Notes under the pieces: generated by a model
Database searches by the model: none
What the model was told of the DNA's origin: nothing
What the model saw: the letters and a program-made list of their open reading frames with translations, nothing else
Made by a program: the position numbers and the translations under genes
In this document: positions 27,747 to 35,522 of the stretch, piece by piece
How positions within the stretch are numbered: position 1 is the first letter of the stretch
Layout: each line of letters opens with the position of its first letter
Assembly (NCBI GenBank): GCA_025357915.1
Contig: JANYLH010000027.1
Location: 101,305 to 165,304, forward strand
Direction: 5' to 3'
DNA length: 64,000 nucleotides
DNA from: Gammaproteobacteria bacterium
GTDB lineage: Bacteria; Pseudomonadota; Gammaproteobacteria; Steroidobacterales; Steroidobacteraceae

Positions 27747-28532
27747 ATGACCCTTACGCAGTTGCCGCTGGTTGCGCTGGCCGGTTTTGCCGCCGGCGCC
27801 GTCAACGCGCTCGCCGGCGGCGGCACCCTGATCACTTTCCCGGCGCTGCTGGCGCTGGGCATTGCGCCCGTGGCCGCCAACATCACCAGCACGATCGCCC
27901 TCTGCCCGGGTTACCTCGGTGCGGCGTTCGTGCAGCGCGGCGAGCTGCGCGGGCAGTACGCGCGGCTCCGGCCCTTGCTGGCGGTGGCCGCGGCGGGCGG
28001 GTTGCTTGGCGCGGTGCTGCTGCTGCGCACCGACCCGCACGCCTTCGCGGGCGCCGTGCCCTGGCTGATCCTGCTGGCCTGCGCGCTGCTGGCCTCGCAG
28101 GAGCGGGTCAGGGCGGCGCTGGCGGGGCGACGCGCGCGTGAGGCCACCGGCGGGGCGGCCAGCCGGCCGCAGTCGACGCCCGTGTGGCTGTCGCTGCTGG
28201 TTGCCGCGGGCGCGGTGTATGGCGGTTACTTTGGCGCCGGCATGAGCGTCATCATGCTGGCGGCGCTCGGTCTCGCCTGCGACGACGCGCTGCCGCGCCT
28301 CAATGCGTTCAAGCAGACCCTGGCGCTCGCGGCAAATCTGGCCGCCGCGCTCTGGCTGGCGTGTGTCATGCCGGTCAACTGGGCTGTGGTCGCGGTGCTT
28401 GCAGTGAGCGCTGCACTCGGCGGCGCCTTGGGCGGGCGCCTCGCCGGGGGCATGTCACCGCTCCTGTTGCGACGCGCCGTCGTGCTGCTGGGAGTCGCGG
28501 TGGCGCTGGCGTACCTGTGGCGCGCGCGCTGA
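27747..28532 (+). CDS. TSUP (TauE/SafE) family permease
   Basis: 261 residues with about eight hydrophobic segments in two repeats. The first repeat has NALAGGGTLITFPALLALG, the TSUP signature; the second has YGGYFGAGMSVIMLAALG. Members export or import small anions such as sulfite, sulfoacetate or organic acids. It follows the amidotransferase gene by 37 bases and may move a substrate or product of the gamma-glutamyl module. Confidence 0.88.
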   Translation: MTLTQLPLVALAGFAAGAVNALAGGGTLITFPALLALGIAPVAANITSTIALCPGYLGAAFVQRGELRGQYARLRPLLAVAAAGGLLGAVLLLRTDPHAFAGAVPWLILLACALLASQERVRAALAGRRAREATGGAASRPQSTPVWLSLLVAAGAVYGGYFGAGMSVIMLAALGLACDDALPRLNAFKQTLALAANLAAALWLACVMPVNWAVVAVLAVSAALGGALGGRLAGGMSPLLLRRAVVLLGVAVALAYLWRAR

Positions 28533-28575
28533 GCGCGGCAGCGTGTCTGTGGCGGGAGTATCATCGGGGGCGATC

Positions 28576-29115
28576 ATGGCAGACGCCGCCTACACTGTTT
28601 TCACTACGCCGATCGGGCCTTGCGCGCTGGCGTGGAACGCAACCGGCCTGGTCGCGGTGCAGCTCCCGGAAGGCACCGCGGCCGCGACCGCACGGCGCCT
28701 GTGCCGGCGCCTGCCGGGGGCGATCCGGCGCGCGCCGCCGCCGGCGGTGCGGCGGGCGGTCGACGCCATCCTGCTCCTGCTGCAGGGCGGGGCGGACAAG
28801 CTCGCGGACATTCCGCTGGACCTGTCGCACTGCAGCCCTTTCTGCCGCCGCGTGTACCAGCTGACGCGTGCCATTCCGGCCGGCGAAACGCTCAGCTACG
28901 GCGAGCTCGCCTCGCGCGCCGGTGAACCGGGCGCCGCGCGCGCGGTCGGGCAGGCCATGGCGCGCAACCCGTGGCCGCTGCTCGTGCCCTGTCATCGCGT
29001 GCTCGCCGCGCATGGCGAATCGGGCGGGTTCTCGGCTTACGGTGGCGTCGATACCAAGCACCGGCTGCTGCGCATCGAAGGCGCAATCAGGCAGGCGGCG
29101 CTACCCTTCGGCTGA
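28576..29115 (+). CDS. O6-alkylguanine-DNA alkyltransferase-like protein (Ogt/MGMT)
   Basis: 179 residues. The active site PCHRV (138-142, Cys139) is in the segment NPWPLLVPCHRVLAAHG, preceded by the helix-turn-helix SYGELASRAGEPGAARAVGQAM and followed by GGFSAYGG. It transfers alkyl groups from damaged guanine to itself. I chose ATG 28576, which has GGGGGCGATC upstream; an in-frame GTG at 28543 would add 11 residues. The N-terminal domain is short and Ala-rich. Its 3' end overlaps the CheD-like gene by 15 bases. Confidence 0.86.
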   Translation: MADAAYTVFTTPIGPCALAWNATGLVAVQLPEGTAAATARRLCRRLPGAIRRAPPPAVRRAVDAILLLLQGGADKLADIPLDLSHCSPFCRRVYQLTRAIPAGETLSYGELASRAGEPGAARAVGQAMARNPWPLLVPCHRVLAAHGESGGFSAYGGVDTKHRLLRIEGAIRQAALPFG

Positions 29116-29583
29116 CCGGCCTTCGGTCAGCGTGTGCACCTGGCCCATGACGGGGCGGAAGCGTACCCGCACTGCGGGTTCCGCGTGCGCCATCGAACTC
29201 ACGACCTTGATGCCAGCATCCTGCAGGAAGGCGCCGATGAAGGCCTGCAGCCCTTCGCAACGCACCCGCGCCGAGGCCTGGTCTTCGGCCTGCGCCACCA
29301 GCTTCGCCTGCCAGTGGCGCGCGCGCGGGCTCGCGGCACCGAGTTCGCGCAGCGCGCGATCGAGCAGCGCGAGGTCGCTCGAGAGCGTGTTGTCGGTGAG
29401 GTTGGGATCGCGCGAGTGCCCCGGGGCCGCGAGCCGCAGGTGCAGCAGCGCGCCATGCTCCTCGACCGCGTCGTACAGGCACACGACCAGCGAACTGTGC
29501 AGTTGCGCGCATAGCACGACGTCCGCGGTGACGATCCGGTAGTCGTCGGAGGCTACCTGCAGTTCCGGCCCGGGTTCATCCAT
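29101..29583 (-). CDS. CheD-like protein without the catalytic cysteine
   Basis: 160 residues aligning along CheD chemoreceptor deamidases: LHSSLVVCLYDAVEEHGALLHLRL corresponds to the LGSCVAVC...GAMAHVMLP region, and QDAGIKVVSS and VRFRPVMGQVHT match the C-terminal strands. The conserved catalytic Cys of GSC is Ser31 here; the catalytic His is kept at His48. It is probably catalytically dead or uses another chemistry. No chemotaxis genes are near. It diverges from the GFA gene. The start at ATG 29583 avoids a long high-GC extension. Confidence 0.55.
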   Translation of the reverse strand: MDEPGPELQVASDDYRIVTADVVLCAQLHSSLVVCLYDAVEEHGALLHLRLAAPGHSRDPNLTDNTLSSDLALLDRALRELGAASPRARHWQAKLVAQAEDQASARVRCEGLQAFIGAFLQDAGIKVVSSMAHAEPAVRVRFRPVMGQVHTLTEGRSAEG

Positions 29584-29688
29584 CGCGGCAGTGTCGCAGG
29601 CGGCGCGTGCAGCAGGTGTTAGCTGGGTCACAGTACTGTCTGCGCGGCAGCCTCTGCTAGGATTCCGCCTGTCAACCCGGGAGGGAAT

Positions 29689-30078
29689 GTGATCACGCAC
29701 ACAGGCGGCTGTCATTGCGGGCGCGTCCGCTTTGAAGTGCAGGCTCCCGCCGAGCTCGAAGTGGACGACTGCAACTGCTCGCTGTGCAGCAAGGCGGGCT
29801 ACCTGCACCTGATCGTGCCGGCGGCGCGCTTCCGCCTGCTGCGCGGCGAGTCGAGCCTGAGCACTTACCAGTTCAACACCGGCACGGCACGCCACCTGTT
29901 CTGCAGCGTTTGCGGCATCAAGTCGTTCTACGTGCCGCGCTCGCACCCGGACGGATTCAGCGTCAACGCGCGCTGCCTCGATGCGGGCACCGTAACCGGC
30001 ATGCGCGTCACCGCCTGCAACGGCCGTGACTGGGAGCAGCAGTTTCCCGCGGGGCGCGGCGATTTTCAGGCCACCTGA
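29689..30078 (+). CDS. GFA (CENP-V) family zinc protein
   Basis: 129 residues with the Cys pattern of the Gfa family: GGCHCGRVRFEV, then CNCSLCSKAG, then FCSVCGIKSFY. These bind two zinc ions. The family was named for glutathione-dependent formaldehyde activation but most members have unknown substrates. GTG start at 29689 is supported by GGGAGGGA directly upstream. It stands alone, divergent from the CheD-like gene. Confidence 0.88.
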   Translation: MITHTGGCHCGRVRFEVQAPAELEVDDCNCSLCSKAGYLHLIVPAARFRLLRGESSLSTYQFNTGTARHLFCSVCGIKSFYVPRSHPDGFSVNARCLDAGTVTGMRVTACNGRDWEQQFPAGRGDFQAT

Positions 30079-30093
30079 GCGGCAGGGCCCAAA

Positions 30094-30112
30094 GGCCGGC
30101 AACCGGCCATTT
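30094..30112 (+). terminator. Short hairpin after the GFA gene
   Basis: GGCCGG and CCGGCC flank a CAA loop, with AAA before and ATTTCGTT after. It could terminate the GFA transcript, although the T run is short. Confidence 0.4.
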
Positions 30113-30156
30113 CGTTCGGCTGCTCACCGGCGCTCAGACCGGCTAGAATTTCCGGC

Positions 30157-30216
30157 ATGTACGATCCGGACATGCGGCTGGAAACGCCGCGGCTGATCCT
30201 GCGGGAAGCATCATGA
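30157..30216 (+). pseudogene. N-terminal remnant of a RimJ/RimL-type GNAT acetyltransferase
   Basis: A 19-codon frame encoding MYDPDMRLETPRLILREAS. The LETPRLILRE run is the hallmark first strand of RimJ/RimL-type GNAT enzymes, but the frame stops at once with TGA. That TGA overlaps the ATG of the next gene (ATGA). It is either the scar of a deleted acetyltransferase or now a leader peptide coupling translation of the channel gene. A -10-like TAGAAT lies 10 bases upstream of its ATG. Confidence 0.55.
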
Positions 30217-30809
30217 AGAAATCGCGGCTGGAAGCTTTCAGCGACGGCGTGATTGCCATCATCATCACGATCATGGTGCTCGAACTGCGCGTGCCGCACG
30301 AGCCGACGCTGGCGGCGCTCGCGCTGCTGTGGCCGACCCTGCTCAGCTATCTCATGAGCTACGTGTTCATCGGCATCTACTGGAACAACCACCACCACCT
30401 GTGGCAGGCGGTCGAGAAGGTGAACGGCCCGGTGCTGTGGGCGAACCTGCACCTGCTGTTCTGGCTGTCGCTCGTGCCTTTCGTTACCGCATGGATGGGC
30501 GAGAACCATTTCGCCGCCGCACCGGTGGCCGTATACGGCGTGGTGCTGCTGGGTTCGGGCGTCGCCTACTATGTGATGTCGCGCCTGCTGCTGGCCAGCC
30601 ACGGGCCGGATTCGTTGCTGGCGCGTGCCCTGGGGAGTGATTTCAAAGGGCGCATATCGCTGGTGTGCTATGTGTCGGCAATTGCCGTGGCTTTCGTGCT
30701 GCCATGGCTGTCGGGCCTGCTGTATGCCACGGTGGCCGTCATCTGGCTGGTGCCCGACCGCCGCATCGAACGGCTCCTGGCCGGGCGCGCGGGCGATGGC
30801 CCCGGATAG
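30213..30809 (+). CDS. TMEM175 (DUF1211) family potassium channel
   Basis: 198 residues with six hydrophobic segments. It opens with MKKSRLEAFSDGVIAIIITIMVLEL; the RxEAFSDGVxAI motif of TM1 is the family signature and forms the selectivity gate. IGIYWNNHHHLW follows in TM3. Bacterial TMEM175 proteins form tetrameric K+-permeable channels. Overlaps the upstream GNAT remnant by four bases. It meets the SPFH gene tail to tail with no gap. Confidence 0.88.
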   Translation: MKKSRLEAFSDGVIAIIITIMVLELRVPHEPTLAALALLWPTLLSYLMSYVFIGIYWNNHHHLWQAVEKVNGPVLWANLHLLFWLSLVPFVTAWMGENHFAAAPVAVYGVVLLGSGVAYYVMSRLLLASHGPDSLLARALGSDFKGRISLVCYVSAIAVAFVLPWLSGLLYATVAVIWLVPDRRIERLLAGRAGDGPG

Positions 30810-31739
30810 TCAGCGCTGCGCCGCCGGGTCCTTGGCGACGCCCCTGCGCAACGCGTCCTTGTTGAGCAGGAGCTGGAAGCCCTGCATGTTCGCGGGAATC
30901 ACCACCGTCTGCCCCTCGTGCTTGGCAAATTCGGCGAGCGCCATGTTGATTTCGTGCTGCAGGTATTCGGCAGTCAGCGAAGCGTTGATGATCTGATTGG
31001 CCCTGGCGATGCCCTGCGCCTTCGCGACCTCGATGTCGGCTTCCTTGGCGGCGATCTCTACCTCGATCTTCTTCGCCTCGAGCTTCTTCTGATTCTGCAC
31101 GGCCAGCTGGATCGACTGCTCGATCGACGGATCGGTGTTGAGCGCGCGCACCACGATCCGCTGGATCGTGAATACCCCGGGGTCCTTGGCGTCGAGCCGC
31201 GCCTGCAGGAGTTTTTGCACAGAATCCTGCAGGATTTCACGCTGCTTGTGCAGCAGGAGCGAGTCAATGCCCGCGACCACTTCATATACGGCGCCGCGCG
31301 CCTCGCGCCACACCACGCCATAGGCGGGGTAGTACACGCCCTGCGGGCCGCGCTCTTCGGTGGCCGAGTACTTGACGGTCAGATCGGCGATCTTGTCGGG
31401 CGTGGCCCGGTAGAACACGGTGACATCGAGCTCGCGCAGCGAGAGGTTGTCGGCGGCCTTGGGCGTCAGGTCGGTGAGGTCGAAGGCATTTTCCTTGGCG
31501 GAAAATTCCTCGACCGTGGTAATGAACGGCAGGCGCAGGTGGAACCCGGGGCCGACCTCCTCGAGGTCAACGTTGCCCAGGGTCTTGGTAACGCCGACGT
31601 TGCCGGTGTCGATCGTATAGGAGGAACCGAAGACGAGGATGAGCAGCGCGAGCAGCGCCAGCCACGGCAAGCGCCACAGCCTGCCGGCCAGCGTGGGGAG
31701 CGCGCCCTGGGACATCCGATCGACGATTCCGCCGGCCAT
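30810..31739 (-). CDS. SPFH/Band 7 (prohibitin-like) membrane protein
   Basis: 309 residues. An N-terminal anchor (about residues 21-41) precedes an SPFH domain (YTIDTGNVGVTKTLGNV to about 200) and a long Ala/Glu/Lys coiled coil (about 205-250). It resembles prohibitin and HflC. Such proteins form large ring-like cages on membranes, often with a protease. I chose ATG 31739 because GGGGAG is seven bases before it; a GTG two codons upstream is possible. It lies 27 bases after tamB and may be cotranscribed with tamA-tamB. Confidence 0.87.
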   Translation of the reverse strand: MAGGIVDRMSQGALPTLAGRLWRLPWLALLALLILVFGSSYTIDTGNVGVTKTLGNVDLEEVGPGFHLRLPFITTVEEFSAKENAFDLTDLTPKAADNLSLRELDVTVFYRATPDKIADLTVKYSATEERGPQGVYYPAYGVVWREARGAVYEVVAGIDSLLLHKQREILQDSVQKLLQARLDAKDPGVFTIQRIVVRALNTDPSIEQSIQLAVQNQKKLEAKKIEVEIAAKEADIEVAKAQGIARANQIINASLTAEYLQHEINMALAEFAKHEGQTVVIPANMQGFQLLLNKDALRRGVAKDPAAQR

Positions 31740-31766
31740 GTGCACGCTCCCCTGCCTGTGTACCGG

Positions 31767-34700
31767 TCAACGCTCGATAGTGTAAACCAGGTCGGCGCTG
31801 CGCGAGGTGCCGGCTTCGGTCTTGATGGTCCAGTGATCGCCGATGGTGTAGCGCATCTTGACGGTGTTGATCGCCTCGGCAAGGCTGATGCCATAGCTGA
31901 TATAGATGCGTGGCGAGAGGTAGCGGCCCAGCACCAGCGAAGTGTCGTTATTGAGTCCGGATTCGACGCTGACGTCGTCGAGCCCCACCTTGCCGCCAAA
32001 CTGCTGGAACAGCAGCGCGCTGCCCTGCAGCAGCATGTTGTTGCGCGCCGCATTGCTGCGTTGCCCGGGATCGGTGTTGTTTTGCACGCTTTCGAGCGAG
32101 CCGCCGGCCAGCAGCAGTGACACGATCTGCGACTGTGATACCGCCGGATCCGAAAAGAATGTCATGCGCGGCTCGCGCAGCGTGCCGCGGACGTTGACGC
32201 CGGCGGTGATGTCGGGAAATTTCTTGATCGCCCGCAGGTCGATGACCGGGTTGTTCAACGGGCCATTCTTGAACTGCAGCCGGCCGCGCTCGATGTCGAG
32301 CTTGCGGCCATAAGCCGTGTACTTGCCTTCCTCGACCTGCAGCTCGCCCGTGCCGCGGTTGAAGCCCGAATCGTCGGTCACGGCGCGCAGGCTCCCGCTG
32401 AGGCGCCCGGCCAGCCCCAACGTATCGATGGTCACGCGCTCACCGAGCACGAGCGTCAGATCGCTGAAGACGTGGAAACTCTCCCTGGGTGCCGCCTGGT
32501 TGACGGAAACGATGACCTCGTCGCCCGAGGCGCGCACTGCGTTGGTGAGCTGGTCGGGGCGCTGTAGGCGCGCGTAGGGAAGCGTGACGGTGCCGGTGAC
32601 GTCGATGCGCCGGCCGTCGAATTTCATGTTTACGTCGGGCGAGGCCTGCACGCGCGCTTCCGGGATGTTGACCACGCGCAGGTTCTCGCCGCTCAGGTGC
32701 AGCTGGCCGTAAGGGAGTGCGTCGCGCCAGGCGAGCTGGCCCGCGAACTGCGCGTGACCGTCGGCGCCGGCGCGGGTGCTGCCGGAGAGCTGCAGCGTCG
32801 TGTCCTTGAGGCGGGCGTCGAAACTCAGTTCGCGCAGGGCGAGGTTGATCTGGTAGGCGTCGACTTCGGCGCCGCTGACCTTGAGTTCGCCGCCGAATTC
32901 CAGCGCCGCCAGCGTGCCGCCGAGCGTCAGGTTGGCGTCGAGTTCCCCGCTGACGCGGTCGACCTGCGCCACGTAGGAGTCGATGAAGCCCAGCGAGTGC
33001 GTATGCAGGTGCAGTTCGCCGCCCAGCGGCCAGTTGCGCAGGGCGCCGCCGTCGTTGCGGGCCGCGAGTTGCCCGGCGATGCTGCCGGCCTCGCCCGCGT
33101 CGAGGCCGACGTTCGCCTTGAGTCCGGCGGCGTCGAGCGTTGCCCGCACGCTGCCATTGCCGAGGCTGAATGACTCGACGCGGCCGCTGCTGAGGTGATG
33201 TCGCACCGCGGCGTCGGTCAGCGTGCCGCTGATCGAACCGGTCCACGGCGCTGCCCCGGCCGACTCCGCCTGGGCGTCGAGCGAAACGTGGCCGTCAAAA
33301 TCGGTGGCCGTGCTCAGCCCGGCGGTCAACGCGCGCAGCGGCACGTTGGTGGCGCGCACGTTCATGTGGCCGTGTCCGCTCCCGCGCGCGAGCGCGGCGC
33401 ACAGCGTCGCCAGCGTGTCGTGCAGGCAGAAATCGGCGAGCTCCAGTTCCGCGCCGCTGAGTGTTGCGACCAGCGTGGCAGGCGCCACGAGCGTCATGTG
33501 CATCGTCGCGCCATCTTCAGCCGTGAAGTCGTCGATCGCGGCGCGCCACGAGCCGTCGGCATAGTGCGCCGTGCCGCCGGAGTGCACGCGGTACGGCGGT
33601 GCGCGCAGCTCGAAGCCGTAGCGGTGCTCAGCCGCGGTGCCGGCGGTTGTGAAGCCCAGGTGTTCGATGCGCCGCGCACCGGTACTGAGCTGCTCCAGCT
33701 GCACGCTGGCATCGGCGCGGCCGCTCCCCTGTGGCTCGAAATTGATATCGGCGCTCACGGCCTGCAACCTGACGCCGGCGTATTCCAGGCCTGTGCCGCT
33801 GACGCGCGCCAACAGCAGCGGATTGCGGTCGTCGATCCGCAGGTGGCCGGCGGCGCGCAGGTGGCCGCGCGCGCTGCTGTCCAGCAGCGCGAGGTCGGCG
33901 GCGTCGATCGAAAAGCGGATGTCGGGGCGTGCGCCGATCCGGCCGTCGGCCTCGAGCCGCGTGGCGCCGAGCTGCAGCTGCACCTGCTGCAGCAACCAGG
34001 CGTCGCCCTCGAGCGCCACGGCGGCGTGGCCGCTGGCACGCTGGCCGCGCACGTTGCCGCCGACGTCGGTGAATTTCGCCTGCAGCGCGCTGCCCGCGCC
34101 AAAGCCCTGGCCCGCGGCCGTGACGTTGAAATCGAGCCGTCCGCTGATGGCAGGACGCAGCGCCGCGATATTCATGCTGCGTATCGTGCCGGCGGCCGAC
34201 CAACGCTCGAATGGCGACCACGCGACCGTGGCGCGCATGCGCGCGTGACCGCCGAAGGCCTCGGCGGTGATATCCGGGATATCCAGCCCGTCGTGCACGA
34301 TCCGGCCCGCGGCACGGAAGCGCAGCGGCGGCGTCGCGAGCGCCTGCAGGGCGCCGGTGGCGGTGAATGCGTAGGGTTTCAAGCCGCTGAGCGTGTAGCT
34401 TCCGGCGCTGCTGTGCAGCGTCGCGTCGGCGTCGGCGGCGGCCAGCGGCCAGCGCAGCTCGCGCCACTGGCCGTGCAGGTCCAGCAGTGGGCCGCCCGCG
34501 ACGATGCCGATGGCGCCCGCGGCGTCCAGCTGCGCGCCGGAGCCGTGGTGCGTGATGCTCACGCGCGCGACCTCCAGCACGTGCGCGGCGTACTTGCCGG
34601 CGAAGTCCACCGCCAGCGGACCGGACTTGAGGCCGGGCGGCTCGAGCGTGCCCTGCGCGTCAATACCATCGCGGTTGCCGTGCAGCTGCAGCGTGCCGTG

Positions 34701-35522
34701 AATGACGCCGAGTGCCCCGCCCAGGCTCCAGGCGCGCAGGTCGAGATCCCGCACCTGCGACTCGCCCTGCCAGTGCCACTCGCCGCTGAGGGCGCGCGCG
34801 TCACCGTGAAAGTCGGCGTTGAACGGCGCCAGCAGCAGCGCCGAAATCGCCAGCCGGTCCAGGTCGCCGTCGAATTGCGCATTGGCCAGCCAGGGGGGTT
34901 GACCGGTAGCGCTCATGCTCGCGCGCGTCTCGCCCCGCAGCTGGATCGGCGTGGCTGCGTGGACCGTGCCGGTGCTGCGCACCTCAAAGCCGGCGTATAG
35001 CAGCGTGCTGTCAAACACGCGAATGTCCATCGTGCCGACCTGCGCCACCGCGTGCAGCCGATCTGCTGTCACGGTGATGCCGCTGGGCGCGACCAGCTCG
35101 GCGTGCGCGACACCGAGACTCTCGGCCTGGATATTGAGCAGGCCGACCAGGAAATGCGGTTGCCACGGTGGCCCGCCCGGCGGTGGATGCGGCAGTATGT
35201 GGATCTGCAGGCTGGCGATCTGCAATTGCGAGACGCGGATGGTCTGCCACAGGAGCGGCAGCAGCGCGACACGGCCGTCCATACCGGTGGCGACGATGTG
35301 CACACGCGGGTGATCGAGCACCAGGCGGTCGATATGTACGCCGCCGTGCAGCGTGCCGCTCGCGCCGCTGATCTGCAGCGTCACGTGCCCGAGCTGCCGG
35401 CTCGACAGCGTCACCAGCCGCTGCAGACCGCCGGGCGTCCAGCCCACGTAGTAGGTGGCGCCGCCGACCAGCAACGCCAGCGCCAGCAGCGAGATCCAGG
35501 AGGTATGGAAGAGGCGGCGCAT
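31767..35522 (-). CDS. tamB: Translocation and assembly module protein TamB
   Basis: 1251 residues, the size of E. coli TamB (1259). It starts with a single signal anchor (about residues 9-30), followed by a very long beta-rich region that forms a hydrophobic groove, and ends in the DUF490 domain (about the last 350 residues) with GRKLDIERGRLQFKNGPLNNP and FSDPAVSQSQIVSLLLAGG. TamB spans the periplasm and works with TamA in outer-membrane protein insertion and phospholipid transport. ATG overlaps the tamA stop in TGATG. Confidence 0.93.
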   Translation of the reverse strand: MRRLFHTSWISLLALALLVGGATYYVGWTPGGLQRLVTLSSRQLGHVTLQISGASGTLHGGVHIDRLVLDHPRVHIVATGMDGRVALLPLLWQTIRVSQLQIASLQIHILPHPPPGGPPWQPHFLVGLLNIQAESLGVAHAELVAPSGITVTADRLHAVAQVGTMDIRVFDSTLLYAGFEVRSTGTVHAATPIQLRGETRASMSATGQPPWLANAQFDGDLDRLAISALLLAPFNADFHGDARALSGEWHWQGESQVRDLDLRAWSLGGALGVIHGTLQLHGNRDGIDAQGTLEPPGLKSGPLAVDFAGKYAAHVLEVARVSITHHGSGAQLDAAGAIGIVAGGPLLDLHGQWRELRWPLAAADADATLHSSAGSYTLSGLKPYAFTATGALQALATPPLRFRAAGRIVHDGLDIPDITAEAFGGHARMRATVAWSPFERWSAAGTIRSMNIAALRPAISGRLDFNVTAAGQGFGAGSALQAKFTDVGGNVRGQRASGHAAVALEGDAWLLQQVQLQLGATRLEADGRIGARPDIRFSIDAADLALLDSSARGHLRAAGHLRIDDRNPLLLARVSGTGLEYAGVRLQAVSADINFEPQGSGRADASVQLEQLSTGARRIEHLGFTTAGTAAEHRYGFELRAPPYRVHSGGTAHYADGSWRAAIDDFTAEDGATMHMTLVAPATLVATLSGAELELADFCLHDTLATLCAALARGSGHGHMNVRATNVPLRALTAGLSTATDFDGHVSLDAQAESAGAAPWTGSISGTLTDAAVRHHLSSGRVESFSLGNGSVRATLDAAGLKANVGLDAGEAGSIAGQLAARNDGGALRNWPLGGELHLHTHSLGFIDSYVAQVDRVSGELDANLTLGGTLAALEFGGELKVSGAEVDAYQINLALRELSFDARLKDTTLQLSGSTRAGADGHAQFAGQLAWRDALPYGQLHLSGENLRVVNIPEARVQASPDVNMKFDGRRIDVTGTVTLPYARLQRPDQLTNAVRASGDEVIVSVNQAAPRESFHVFSDLTLVLGERVTIDTLGLAGRLSGSLRAVTDDSGFNRGTGELQVEEGKYTAYGRKLDIERGRLQFKNGPLNNPVIDLRAIKKFPDITAGVNVRGTLREPRMTFFSDPAVSQSQIVSLLLAGGSLESVQNNTDPGQRSNAARNNMLLQGSALLFQQFGGKVGLDDVSVESGLNNDTSLVLGRYLSPRIYISYGISLAEAINTVKMRYTIGDHWTIKTEAGTSRSADLVYTIER

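Noticed and set aside
33195..35000. A 601-codon plus-strand frame opposite tamB
   Set aside because: Ala/Arg/Gly/Val-rich shadow without motifs; tamB reads through with its DUF490 end.
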